Below are positions 49,864-58,585 of a stretch of DNA of 64,000 nucleotides, one piece after another; the stretch's first letter is position 1; each line of letters opens with the position of its first letter. The notes below the pieces were generated by a model. It did no database searches, was not told the origin of the DNA, and saw nothing but the letters and a program-made list of their open reading frames with translations. The stretch covers positions 2,480,001-2,544,000 of the forward strand of contig CBDAQR010000003.1 in the NCBI GenBank assembly GCA_965199055.1, in the 5' to 3' direction. The translations under genes and the position numbers were made by a program. The DNA comes from CBDAQR01 sp965199055. Lineage in GTDB: Bacteria; Pseudomonadota; Gammaproteobacteria; Pseudomonadales; Halieaceae.

Positions 49864-51144
49864 ATGAACGTATTGGTGATTGGCAGCGGCGGGCGCGAGC
49901 ACGCGCTGGCCTGGAAAGCGTCTCAATCGGCTAACGTAGAGACCGTGTTCGTGGCACCGGGCAATGCCGGCAGCGCAGCGGAAGCGGGTATTGAGAATGT
50001 CGACCTGGGGGTGGGAGACTTCCCCGCTCTGGCCGACTTTGCTCGCAGCAATAATGTTGGATTGACCATCGTCGGCCCTGAAGCACCACTGGTCGATGGC
50101 ATCGTCGATTACTTTACCGAGCAAGGCTTGCGCTGTTTCGGCCCCTCCGCGGCAGCCGCGCAACTGGAAGGCTCCAAAGCATTCACCAAGGATTTTTTGG
50201 CGCGGCACAATATCCCCACTGCCGCCTATGGCAATTTCACTGAGCTGGAACCCGCGCTGACCTATTTGCGCGAACAGGGCGCACCCATTGTCGTTAAGGC
50301 CGATGGGCTTGCCGCAGGCAAGGGCGTAATCGTGGCCGAAACCCTGGATCAGGCCGAAGCCGCCGTGACGGACATGCTCTCAGGCAATGCCTTTGGTGAT
50401 GCGGGCTGCCGAGTAGTGATTGAGGAATTTCTCGAGGGCGAGGAAGCGAGTTTCATTGTGCTGGCGGATGGTCGCAATGTATTGCCGATGGCAACCAGCC
50501 AGGATCACAAGCGCGTGGGTGAAGGCGACACTGGGCCCAATACCGGTGGTATGGGTGCCTATTCACCAGCCCCAGTGGTCACGCCCGCCGTTCACGATCG
50601 CATCATGCAGCAGGTGATTATGCCCACGGTTGCTGGCATGGCAGCTGAGGACATGCCCTACACAGGTTTTCTCTACGCCGGACTGATGATTGACCCACAG
50701 GGCAATCCTAAGGTTATTGAATACAACTGCCGCTTTGGCGACCCCGAAACGCAGCCGATCATGATGCGCTTACAGTCAGACCTGTGCGCACTGTGTGACG
50801 CAGCCCTGGACGGCAAACTGGATCAGGCAGAAACCCAGTGGGACTCACGCTGCGCCATGGGTGTCGTGATGGCTGCAGGGGGCTACCCCGGCTCCTACGC
50901 TAAGGGCGCGGTGATCAATGGCCTGGAGCAGGCAGATGACGAGGCTACCAAGGTGTTTCATGCAGGCACTGCCATTAGCGATGGACAGGTGGTCACCAGT
51001 GGAGGCCGTGTGCTTTGTGTTACCGGCCTGGGCGAAACCGTCGCCACAGCGCGCGAGAATGCCTACCGCGGCGTGGACGCAATTAGTTGGGAAGGCGCCT
51101 TTTTCCGCAGCGACATTGGCTGGCGCGCACTGGAGCGGGAATAA
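49864..51144 (+). CDS. purD: Phosphoribosylamine-glycine ligase
   Basis: 426 residues from the ATG at 49864. MNVLVIGSGGREHALAWK opens the Rossmann-like domain; VKADGLAAGKGV lies in the ATP-grasp region, with RFGDPETQPIMMRLQSDL and GTAISDGQVVTSGGRVL near the end. It joins glycine to phosphoribosylamine in purine synthesis. The purHD pairing is the common arrangement. Confidence 0.96.
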   Translation: MNVLVIGSGGREHALAWKASQSANVETVFVAPGNAGSAAEAGIENVDLGVGDFPALADFARSNNVGLTIVGPEAPLVDGIVDYFTEQGLRCFGPSAAAAQLEGSKAFTKDFLARHNIPTAAYGNFTELEPALTYLREQGAPIVVKADGLAAGKGVIVAETLDQAEAAVTDMLSGNAFGDAGCRVVIEEFLEGEEASFIVLADGRNVLPMATSQDHKRVGEGDTGPNTGGMGAYSPAPVVTPAVHDRIMQQVIMPTVAGMAAEDMPYTGFLYAGLMIDPQGNPKVIEYNCRFGDPETQPIMMRLQSDLCALCDAALDGKLDQAETQWDSRCAMGVVMAAGGYPGSYAKGAVINGLEQADDEATKVFHAGTAISDGQVVTSGGRVLCVTGLGETVATARENAYRGVDAISWEGAFFRSDIGWRALERE

Positions 51145-51170
51145 GTCGACACATTCGCTACAATCAAGCT

Positions 51171-51815
51171 ATGAGCAAGCGCAGACTCTCACCCCTGGAC
51201 CAGTTAATCGATAACGCCGACCAGGTGCTACGCACCCTCGGTGGTGAAGCCAACCAGGCGCGGCGTGAATCACCCGCCAAGGGCAAACCCGAGGCAGAGC
51301 TGGACAATCGAGATCGGCGCCATGTGGCGGGCCTGATGCGGGTGAACCACACCGGCGAGGTCTGTGCCCAGGCCCTATATCAGGGGCAAGCGCTGACAGC
51401 AAAGCTCCCCGATGTACGTGAGAAGATGGAGCAGGCCGCCGAGGAAGAAGTAGACCACCTGGTCTGGTGCGAGGAGCGCCTGCAACAACTCGGCAGCCAC
51501 ACCAGCCACCTCAATCCATTGTGGTACGGCATGTCATTTGCGCTGGGCGCGGCGGCGGGTATCGCAGGTGACCGCTGGAGTCTGGGCTTCGTCGCCGCTA
51601 CCGAAGAGCGCGTGTGTGAACACCTGGAAGATCACCTCGAACAACTCCCAGAAGAGGACGAGCGCAGCCGCTTGATTCTTGAGCAGATGCTCGAAGATGA
51701 GAAAAAGCACGGAGATCTGGCACTCGCCGCCGGTGGCACCGACTTCCCGGAGCCAGTGAAACGTGCAATGACCGCTATATCCAAGTTAATGACGCGCAGC
51801 AGCTATCGCGTCTAG
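51171..51815 (+). CDS. coq7: Demethoxyubiquinol hydroxylase Coq7
   Basis: 214 residues from the ATG at 51171. Di-iron ligands are visible in order: RVNHTGEVCAQALY, EEEVDHLVWCEE, EERVCEHLEDHL and EDEKKHGDLA. It hydroxylates 2-polyprenyl-3-methyl-6-methoxy-benzoquinol in ubiquinone synthesis, at the membrane surface. Starts 26 bp after purD and ends facing the OsmC gene. Confidence 0.94.
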   Translation: MSKRRLSPLDQLIDNADQVLRTLGGEANQARRESPAKGKPEAELDNRDRRHVAGLMRVNHTGEVCAQALYQGQALTAKLPDVREKMEQAAEEEVDHLVWCEERLQQLGSHTSHLNPLWYGMSFALGAAAGIAGDRWSLGFVAATEERVCEHLEDHLEQLPEEDERSRLILEQMLEDEKKHGDLALAAGGTDFPEPVKRAMTAISKLMTRSSYRV

Positions 51816-51862
51816 ATCCCCTATTCGGTAACCGGCGCGACCCAGCGATCAACAGTCGCAAT

Positions 51863-52306
51863 TCAGGCAGAAGCCTCCGCGCTCTCACCAGACTCCACAA
51901 TCTCGTGACTATGGGTGACTTCCACTCCGGCAGCTTCCATCATGATCGATGCTGAGCAGTATTTTTCTGCGGAGAGCGATACCGCGCGCGCGACATGACT
52001 CTCCTTAAGTGATGTGCCGGTGACCACAAAGTGGATATGAATCTTGGTGAATACTGCAGGCACAGCATCGGCCCGCTCTGCTTCAATTTCAGCGCGGCAG
52101 TCGACCACTTGCTGGCGCGACTTGCGCAGCATGGCCATTACATCGTAGGCACTGCAACCGCCCATGCCAATCAACAACATCTCCATCGGTCGCGGCGCCA
52201 TATTGCGACCGCCCTGCTCCTCGGCACCGTCCATAACGACGCTATGCCCGGTGCCGGACTCACCGAGAAACATCGCACCGTCGACCCACTTCACCGTTGC
52301 TTTCAT
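51863..52306 (-). CDS. OsmC-family protein
   Basis: 147 residues. It contains GTGHSVVMDGAEEQGG, RPMEMLLIGMGGCSAYDVMAMLRK with the conserved peroxidatic-type Cys, and KYCSASIMMEAAGVEVTHSHE. The OsmC/YhfA group acts in detoxification of organic peroxides or is of unknown use; the second Cys (KYCSAS) is also present. It is divergent from crp, as yhfA is next to crp in E. coli. Confidence 0.88.
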   Translation of the reverse strand: MKATVKWVDGAMFLGESGTGHSVVMDGAEEQGGRNMAPRPMEMLLIGMGGCSAYDVMAMLRKSRQQVVDCRAEIEAERADAVPAVFTKIHIHFVVTGTSLKESHVARAVSLSAEKYCSASIMMEAAGVEVTHSHEIVESGESAEASA

Positions 52307-52416
52307 GATTCGCTAACTCTCCAGGAAATCGGCGGCGCAGCTTAGCACAACAGGTTTCTTTTTACTTCGCATGGCCTGAGTTACTATTGCGAAAGAGCGA
52401 GAAGGGAGAGCCCCCG

Positions 52417-53055
52417 TTGATAAAACCACAGATCATCAACGCCATTCCGGACATCGAGAATTTCCTGCGCTATTGCCAGCGCCAGGACTTTAAGGCGAAG
52501 TCCCAGATTATTCTTCCCGGCGACGCGAGCACCTCTCTCTACTTTATATTGGACGGCTCGGTATCCGTCATCGTAGAAAGCGGCGACGATCATGAGATGG
52601 TCGTGGATTACCTGAACCCGGGCGACTTCTTCGGCGAAATGGGTCTCTACGGCGACGAGGAAGAAACGCGCAGCGCTCTAGTGCAGGCCAAGACCCAATG
52701 CGAAGTCGCTGAGATCACCTATGAGCGCTTCCACAAAATTCGTGGGCAGTTTCCCGATATCCTGTTCGCTATTGGCGCACAGATGGCTGAGCGCCTGCGC
52801 CATACCACTCGCAAGCTCTCCGACCTGGCCTTCGTCGATGTGACCGGTCGCATCGCGCACACCTTGCTCGAGCTGTGTGAGCAACCCGACGCCATGACCC
52901 ACCCCGATGGCATGCAGATCAAGATTACCCGCCAAGAGCTGGGCCGCATTGTCGGCTGCTCCCGAGAAATGGCCGGACGCGTGCTGAAAACGCTCGAGGA
53001 CGAGGGGCTGGTGTCTGCCGCCGGTAAGACTATCGTGGTGTTCGGCGCGCGCTAG
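52417..53055 (+). CDS. crp: cAMP receptor protein, Vfr-like
   Basis: 212 residues from a TTG at 52417 with GGGAG 8 bp upstream; a TTG at 52387 would add 10 residues. The cyclic-nucleotide domain has ILPGDASTSLYFILDGSVSV, NPGDFFGEMGL and the phosphate-loop region RSALVQAKTQCEVAEI. The C-terminal winged helix has DVTGRIAHTLLELC and ITRQELGRIVGCSREMAGRVLKTL, very close to P. aeruginosa Vfr. Global regulator; cAMP-dependent binding is expected. It overlaps the convergent trpC by 4 bp. Confidence 0.94.
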   Translation: MIKPQIINAIPDIENFLRYCQRQDFKAKSQIILPGDASTSLYFILDGSVSVIVESGDDHEMVVDYLNPGDFFGEMGLYGDEEETRSALVQAKTQCEVAEITYERFHKIRGQFPDILFAIGAQMAERLRHTTRKLSDLAFVDVTGRIAHTLLELCEQPDAMTHPDGMQIKITRQELGRIVGCSREMAGRVLKTLEDEGLVSAAGKTIVVFGAR

Positions 53056-53855
53056 GCCGCGAATAATTCGGCGAGTTTTTCGCCCGGCTCTTCCGCCCGC
53101 ATAAAGGCTTCACCCACCAGAAACGCATGCACGTCGCGTTCACGCATGGCGGCTACGTCGTTGTCGCTGTGAATGCCGCTCTCAGTGACAACAAGGCGAT
53201 CTGCTGGGATATGAGGCAGCAGTTCCCAGGTCGTTTCCAGCCGAGTCTCAAAATTATGTAAATTGCGGTTGTTGATGCCAACGAGGGTGTTTCCCAGTTC
53301 CAGAGAGCGATCGAGTTCCGCGCGATCGTGCACTTCCACCAACACATCCATGTCGAGCTCTTTGGCCGCCGCATCCAACTCAGCCATCTGCGAATCTTCA
53401 AGCGCTGCCACAATCAACAGTACACAATCGGCGCCGATGGCCCGAGCTTCCACCACCTGGTAGGGATCGACAACAAAATCCTTTCGAATCACGGGCAGGC
53501 CGCAGGCGTCGCGTGCCAGCTGCAGGTATTCATCAGCGCCCTGGAAAAAATCCACGTCCGTGAGTACAGACAGGCAGGCTGCGCCGCCCGCCTCATAGCT
53601 CGCCGCAATGGCCGCCGGATCAAACTGCTCGCGAATAACGCCTTTGCTGGGTGAAGCTTTCTTCGCTTCCGCGATAACGGCCGCCTGACCGTTCGCGACC
53701 TTTTCCTGCATAGCGCTCACGAAACCGCGGCAAGGCCCTTGGCCGCTGGCGGCCGATTCCAGCGCAGACAAAGACTGCCGGGCGCTGTGCTCTGCCACCT
53801 CTTCCCATTTACGCTCAATAATGCGGCGCAATACTGTGGGCGTATCCGCGGTCAT
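53052..53855 (-). CDS. trpC: Indole-3-glycerol-phosphate synthase
   Basis: 267 residues from the ATG at 53855, which overlaps the trpD stop (TGATG). VIAEAKKASPSKGVI, LSVLTDVDFFQG, PVIRKDFVVDPYQV, LVEVHDRAELDRSL, VGINNRNLHNFET and VTESGIHSDND are the standard TIM-barrel motifs. It closes the indole ring in tryptophan synthesis. Monofunctional, as in Pseudomonas; no trpF fusion. Confidence 0.96.
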   Translation of the reverse strand: MTADTPTVLRRIIERKWEEVAEHSARQSLSALESAASGQGPCRGFVSAMQEKVANGQAAVIAEAKKASPSKGVIREQFDPAAIAASYEAGGAACLSVLTDVDFFQGADEYLQLARDACGLPVIRKDFVVDPYQVVEARAIGADCVLLIVAALEDSQMAELDAAAKELDMDVLVEVHDRAELDRSLELGNTLVGINNRNLHNFETRLETTWELLPHIPADRLVVTESGIHSDNDVAAMRERDVHAFLVGEAFMRAEEPGEKLAELFAA

Positions 53856-54898
53856 CAAGACGCCGTCGACTGCTGCAGTTGTGCAAACTGGGCGAGCTCG
53901 TCAACTTTCAGTCGTGCTGCACCACTGCCAATCGCATCTTCGGCCATTTGCACGCCGTCCGCCAACGTCGCTGCGACACCGCTGGTATAGATGGCGAGGC
54001 CCGCATTGAGTGCGATCATGTCGGCAGCCTTGCGCGCGTTTGCATCGTCGCTTCCCGAGAAGGCAGCTTTGATAAGCGCGACCGACTCTTCACTATTGGC
54101 AACGCTAAGACCCTCCAGGCTGGCAGAAGCAATGCCGAAATCTTCCGGTCGAATCTCGTACTCACTGATGGTGCCGTCCAGCAGTTCTGCTACATGCGTT
54201 GGCAGGGCGAGACTGGCCTCATCGAGGCCATCCTGTCCGTGCACCACCATAATGTGTTCGCTACCGAGTTGCTTCAGTACCTCGACCATCGGACGGCAGA
54301 AATCCTGCGTGAATACACCGATCACCTGGCGCTTCACACCGGCGGGGTTAGTCATTGGCCCAAGCATGTTAAAGACCGTGCGCATACCCAGCTCCTTACG
54401 CGGCCCCGCAGCATGTTTCATGGCGCTGTGGTGGGTGGGCGCAAACATGAATCCCATACCCACTTCTTCGATACACCGTTCCACCTGAGCGGGAGTCAGA
54501 TCTACCGGAACACCCAAGGCCTGCAATACATCCGAGCTACCGGTCGAACTGGAAACAGACCGATTGCCGTGTTTCGCGACGCGTCCTCCCGCAGCCGCCA
54601 CGACAAAAGCCGAAGCGGTGGATACGTTGAACAGATTGGCTCCATCCCCGCCGGTGCCGACGATATCGACCAGGTTTTCCTGACCGACATTCACGGGTAC
54701 TGCCAATTCACGCATTACCGATGTGGCCGCAGCCACCTCTTCGATAGTTTCGCCTTTTATGCGCAGTGCGACGAGAAACGCCCCGATCTGCGCGGCTGAG
54801 GCCTCACCACCCATGATCTGATGCATGGCAGCATGCATCGTGTCGGCCGAAAGATTGTTGCCCTCTACCAATTGGGCAATTGCATCCTGAATATTCAT
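53855..54898 (-). CDS. trpD: Anthranilate phosphoribosyltransferase
   Basis: 347 residues. VDIVGTGGDGANLFNVSTA (phosphoribosyl-diphosphate site), AKHGNRSVSSSTGSSDVL, FMFAPTHHSAMKHA and RTVFNMLGPMTNPA identify it. It attaches phosphoribose to anthranilate. Overlaps trpG by 4 bp and trpC by 1 bp. Confidence 0.96.
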   Translation of the reverse strand: MNIQDAIAQLVEGNNLSADTMHAAMHQIMGGEASAAQIGAFLVALRIKGETIEEVAAATSVMRELAVPVNVGQENLVDIVGTGGDGANLFNVSTASAFVVAAAGGRVAKHGNRSVSSSTGSSDVLQALGVPVDLTPAQVERCIEEVGMGFMFAPTHHSAMKHAAGPRKELGMRTVFNMLGPMTNPAGVKRQVIGVFTQDFCRPMVEVLKQLGSEHIMVVHGQDGLDEASLALPTHVAELLDGTISEYEIRPEDFGIASASLEGLSVANSEESVALIKAAFSGSDDANARKAADMIALNAGLAIYTSGVAATLADGVQMAEDAIGSGAARLKVDELAQFAQLQQSTAS

Positions 54899-55485
54899 GC
54901 TCTGTTCTCCTGTATCAGGAAATTGCGCAGCAGGTCGTGACCGTGCGCTGTCAGTATGGATTCGGGGTGAAACTGCACGCCCTCGATTTGTAGCTCACGG
55001 TGGCGAACCCCCATGATCTCATCGAGGTCGCCGTCTTCAGTCTCAGTCCACGCAGTAATCTCGAGACAATCGGGAACGCTCTCTTTCTCGATGACCAGCG
55101 AGTGATAACGAGTTGCCTCGAAAGGATTACTAAGACCCTCAAAAACCCCCTCGCCACGATGGTGCACCTGAGAGGTTTTACCATGCATCACCTGGCGAGC
55201 GCGTATGATCCTGCCACCAAACACCTGCCCGATGCTCTGATGGCCCAGGCAAATACCCAGTATCGGCAGTTTGCCGGCGAACGCCTCAATCACAGCCATG
55301 GATATACCCGCCTCATTGGGCGTGCAGGGTCCCGGTGAAATAACGATCTTCTCTGGTGCCAGTGCCTCGACTCCAGCCACATCGATCTGGTCATTTCGCA
55401 CCACCCCGACATCAGCGCCCAGTTCACCCAGATACTGCACCACGTTGTAAGTAAAGGAGTCGTAATTGTCGATCATGAGCAACAT
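54895..55485 (-). CDS. trpG: Anthranilate synthase glutamine amidotransferase
   Basis: 196 residues. LMIDNYDSFTYNVVQYLGELG opens the class I amidotransferase; VISPGPCTPNEAG, GICLGHQSIGQVFGG with the catalytic Cys, and VQFHPESILTAHG with His and Glu complete it. It supplies ammonia to TrpE; the protein may also serve folate synthesis as PabA. 1 bp after trpE. Confidence 0.95.
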   Translation of the reverse strand: MLLMIDNYDSFTYNVVQYLGELGADVGVVRNDQIDVAGVEALAPEKIVISPGPCTPNEAGISMAVIEAFAGKLPILGICLGHQSIGQVFGGRIIRARQVMHGKTSQVHHRGEGVFEGLSNPFEATRYHSLVIEKESVPDCLEITAWTETEDGDLDEIMGVRHRELQIEGVQFHPESILTAHGHDLLRNFLIQENRA

Positions 55486-55486
55486 C

Positions 55487-56995
55487 TTACTGCCCTCCTT
55501 CGCTGCCGGCCTGCACCATAGCAGCCGCCCGAAACATGGCTCGCGCCTTGTTCATCGTTTCCTTGAATTCCAGCCGTGGAATGGAATCGGCAACCACGCC
55601 ACCCCCCGCCTGAATGTAGAGCACCTCGTCTTTCACGACCGCGGTTCGAATCGCAATCGCGGTATCCATATCACCCTGCCATGAGATGTAACCTACCGCA
55701 CCGCCGTAAACGCCTCGCTTCACCGGCTCAAGCTCGTCGATAATTTCCATGGCTCGTATTTTGGGTGCGCCGCTCAGCGTTCCCGCAGGCAGTGACGCGC
55801 GCAGCACGTCGACCGCACTGCGGCCCTCCAGCAGTTTTCCGGTGACGTTTGAGACAATGTGCATCACGTGAGAGTAACGCTCCACCACCATCTTATCGGT
55901 GAGCTCCACAGAGCCGATATCGCCAATTCTGCCCACATCATTGCGGCCGAGATCGATCAGCATAAGGTGCTCTGCAATTTCCTTGGGATCATCGAGCAGC
56001 TCGCGCTCCAGCTCCAGATCCTCCTCTTCGCTACGGCCGCGACGTCGAGTGCCAGCGATGGGCCGCACGGTAACAATACCCTCTTCGAGTCGCGCCAGAA
56101 TCTCGGGTGACGATCCCACAATATGGAAGTCCTCAAGATCGAGGTAATACATATAGGGCGAGGGATTGAGGTTGCGCAATGCGCGGTAGAGATCGAGGGG
56201 GGGAGCGGTAAAGGGGAGACTTAGTCGCTGAGACGGCACCACCTGCATCACATCGCCGGCCAACACGTATTCTTTAATACGGTCCACCGCGTCGTAGTAC
56301 TGCTCCTCGGTGAAGTGCGAGCGGAATTCCGACTCCGGGATAATTTCCTGCGCCCGCGACTGTTCTGCTGCGCTGAGGTCGATGGAAGCCGGTTGCGGTG
56401 TCGGCTCGCGCAACTGGGTTTGCAAAGCATCTAGCCTGGCCTGCGCGGCTGCGTACGCATCGCCGTTCGCCGGGTCGGCATTCACAACCAATTGCACGGT
56501 GCCGGCCAGATTGTCGAATACCACGATTTCCTCTGACACCATCAACAGGATATCCGGCGTTCCGAGCTCGTCGGTGGGCATGCTGGGCTGCAGGCGCGGC
56601 TCCACATAACGCACCGTGTCGTAGCCGAAATAGCCGACAAGCCCACCGTGGAACAGCGGCAAACCTTCGACCTCCGGAATCCGGTAGCGTTGCTGAAACG
56701 CCTCAACTGACGCCAACGGGTCTGTGACCTCCGCGCTCTCGACGACTTCGCCGTCGCGCAAGATTTCCACAACAAAGCCGCGCACTCGCAATAAGGTGCG
56801 GCACGGTAAACCGATGATGGAATAACGGCCCCACTTCTCGCCGCCCTGCACAGACTCCAGCAAATACGAATACTTGCCGCCAGCCAACTTCATGTAGGCG
56901 CTCAGCGGGGTTTCAGTGTCTGCCAGCACTTCTCGGCTGACGGGAATACGGTTGTAGTCCTGTGCTGCCAGGGCAGCAAACTGTTCGGGTGTCAT
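55487..56995 (-). CDS. trpE: Anthranilate synthase component I
   Basis: 502 residues. The feedback-inhibition region has LLESVQGGEKWGRYSIIG (the ESxxG-like motif). The chorismate-binding domain has VLAGDVMQVVPSQRLS, NPSPYMYYLDLEDFHIVGSSPE, RPIAGTRRRG and AGTLSGAPKIRAMEIIDELE. It makes anthranilate with TrpG. A candidate Trp-rich leader peptide lies 55 bp upstream. Unlike Pseudomonas, trpE is contiguous with trpGDC, and no gph separates it from rpe. Confidence 0.96.
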   Translation of the reverse strand: MTPEQFAALAAQDYNRIPVSREVLADTETPLSAYMKLAGGKYSYLLESVQGGEKWGRYSIIGLPCRTLLRVRGFVVEILRDGEVVESAEVTDPLASVEAFQQRYRIPEVEGLPLFHGGLVGYFGYDTVRYVEPRLQPSMPTDELGTPDILLMVSEEIVVFDNLAGTVQLVVNADPANGDAYAAAQARLDALQTQLREPTPQPASIDLSAAEQSRAQEIIPESEFRSHFTEEQYYDAVDRIKEYVLAGDVMQVVPSQRLSLPFTAPPLDLYRALRNLNPSPYMYYLDLEDFHIVGSSPEILARLEEGIVTVRPIAGTRRRGRSEEEDLELERELLDDPKEIAEHLMLIDLGRNDVGRIGDIGSVELTDKMVVERYSHVMHIVSNVTGKLLEGRSAVDVLRASLPAGTLSGAPKIRAMEIIDELEPVKRGVYGGAVGYISWQGDMDTAIAIRTAVVKDEVLYIQAGGGVVADSIPRLEFKETMNKARAMFRAAAMVQAGSEGGQ

Positions 56996-57050
56996 TGGAC
57001 TTCCTTAGAGATTGTTCAGATGCATTCAATAGTCGTACGGGTACCCCTGG

Positions 57051-57119
57051 CTACCATCGCCAGCGGGTGATCGCACGCATCGACAGGGCGCCGATGATTG
57101 AATGTCCGGCTGCTTGCAC
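57051..57119 (-). CDS. Candidate trp leader peptide ending in Trp-Arg-Trp
   Basis: A 22-codon frame from a GTG at 57119 with GGAG 6 bp upstream, ending ...RAITRWRW and a TAG at 57051. It sits between a good promoter and trpE, with two Trp codons in its last three positions; a shorter form from an ATG at 57080 also ends in them. Placement and composition fit transcription attenuation of trpE. After the stop I find a small CTGGC/GCCAG stem that spans the Trp codons, but no clear U-run terminator, so the mechanism is uncertain. Confidence 0.55.
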   Translation of the reverse strand: MQAAGHSIIGALSMRAITRWRW

Positions 57120-57151
57120 AGCTATCTCCAGGACCGGTTTAAGAGTCGGGT

Positions 57152-57179
57152 ATTGTACCTGAGCCGTTTGCTTACGCAA
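57152..57179 (-). promoter_or_regulatory. Candidate sigma-70 promoter for the trp operon
   Basis: On the minus strand, TTGCGT and TACAAT are separated by 16 bp, overlapping the last codons of rpe. Predicted transcripts start near 57145, about 25 bp before the leader-peptide GTG. Confidence 0.5.
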
Positions 57180-57843
57180 CGGCCGCTAATTCGGCGCGCA
57201 TGGCTGCAATAGTCGCCGCGTAATCGTCAGTGTTGAAGATCGCAGAGCCGGCGACAAAGGTATCCGCACCTGCCTCTGCGATCTCGCGTATATTCTTGGC
57301 CGAAACACCGCCGTCAATCTCGAGACGAATATCGAGACCGCTGCCGTCGATCAACGCCCGAGCCTCGCGCAACTTGTCGAGTGTCGCCGGGATAAAGCTC
57401 TGGCCGCCAAAGCCAGGATTCACCGACATCAGCAACACCATGTCGACCTTGTCCATGACGTACTTGAGCGCATCGAGGCCGCTGGCCGGGTTGAATACCA
57501 GCCCCGATTTACAGCCGGCATCGCGAATCATCTGCAGCGTGCGGTCCACATGGGTCGAGGCATCAGGATGAAAGGTGATGTAGCTGGCACCGGCTTCGGC
57601 AAAATCGCCGACCAGGCGGTCCACCGGGCTTACCATAAGGTGCACATCAATCGGCGCCGTAACGCCATGGTCGCGCAACGCTTTGCACACCATAGGGCCA
57701 ATGGTGAGATTGGGCACATAGTGATTGTCCATCACATCAAAGTGAACAATATCGGCACCCGCGGCGAGCACGTTGTCCACTTCCTCGCCCAGGCGGGCGA
57801 AATCCGCTGACAAGATGGAGGGGGCGATTAGATAATCGGTCAT
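57172..57843 (-). CDS. rpe: Ribulose-phosphate 3-epimerase
   Basis: 223 residues. IAPSILSADFARLGEEV, VHFDVMDNHYVPNLTIGP, DVHLMVSPVDR, FHPDAS, LLMSVNPGFGGQSFIP and EIDGGVSAKNI are the full set of family motifs with metal ligands. It interconverts ribulose- and xylulose-5-phosphate. Its 3' end carries the trp promoter. Confidence 0.96.
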   Translation of the reverse strand: MTDYLIAPSILSADFARLGEEVDNVLAAGADIVHFDVMDNHYVPNLTIGPMVCKALRDHGVTAPIDVHLMVSPVDRLVGDFAEAGASYITFHPDASTHVDRTLQMIRDAGCKSGLVFNPASGLDALKYVMDKVDMVLLMSVNPGFGGQSFIPATLDKLREARALIDGSGLDIRLEIDGGVSAKNIREIAEAGADTFVAGSAIFNTDDYAATIAAMRAELAAVA

Positions 57844-57892
57844 GTTTAGATGGCTCCGCTGCGAGGCGATGACTCAGGAATGAGCCCGCATT

Positions 57893-58585
57893 CTACGGTA
57901 TGGTCAGTGCGTCATCCAGTTCTGCCAGACGCTCGGCTGTGCCTACGTCGTACCAGCGCCCCTCGAAGTATTCCCATTGCAAGGTCTCAGCCGCCATGGC
58001 CTTATCGAGCAAGGGCCTGAGCGCGAGCTTGTCATCGCTCACACCCCTGAAAAACGCAGGCGTAAACAGCGCGATACCCGCATAGGTAAACGCTGCCGGC
58101 GCATTGCGATCTCCTGCCACACGCGGCGCCAGCAGACCGTCGTTGCGCAGGAGGAAATCACCGCTAGAGTGCTGTGGTGGATTATCAACCATCACCAGGC
58201 AAGCCGTCGCACCCGGGATCAGCTCGATCCGCTGCATTCGCACCATCGGAAAATCGGTCCAGATGTCTCCATTGACCACCGCGAAGGGTTCATCTCCCAG
58301 CAGCGGTAATGCTCTTGCAATACCTCCAGCCGTTTCCAGTGCCTCTCCTTCCCGACTCCAGTGGATACGGCAGCCAAACGCCGCACCATCGCCGAGGCGC
58401 TCTTCCAGTTGTTCTCCCAGCCAGGCGGTGTTAATCACAATCTCATCAATACCGGCGGCCACCAGGTTTTCGAGGTGGTACTGGATCAGTGGTTTGCCAC
58501 CCACCTGCAGCAGGGGCTTCGGGGTAGCATCGGTCAGCGGGCGCATACGTTCTCCGCGGCCAGCCGCCAGAATCATTGCTTTCAC
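57893..58585 (-). CDS. murU: N-acetylmuramate alpha-1-phosphate uridylyltransferase
   Basis: 230 residues. The nucleotidyltransferase start is AMILAAGRGERMRPLTDATPKPLL; VNGDIWTDFP gives the metal Asp and YFEGRWYDVGTAERL the C-terminal signature. Its start overlaps the end of amgK by 4 bp. With AmgK it forms the MurU cell-wall recycling shortcut, making UDP-MurNAc from MurNAc-1-phosphate. Confidence 0.92.
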   Translation of the reverse strand: MKAMILAAGRGERMRPLTDATPKPLLQVGGKPLIQYHLENLVAAGIDEIVINTAWLGEQLEERLGDGAAFGCRIHWSREGEALETAGGIARALPLLGDEPFAVVNGDIWTDFPMVRMQRIELIPGATACLVMVDNPPQHSSGDFLLRNDGLLAPRVAGDRNAPAAFTYAGIALFTPAFFRGVSDDKLALRPLLDKAMAAETLQWEYFEGRWYDVGTAERLAELDDALTIP

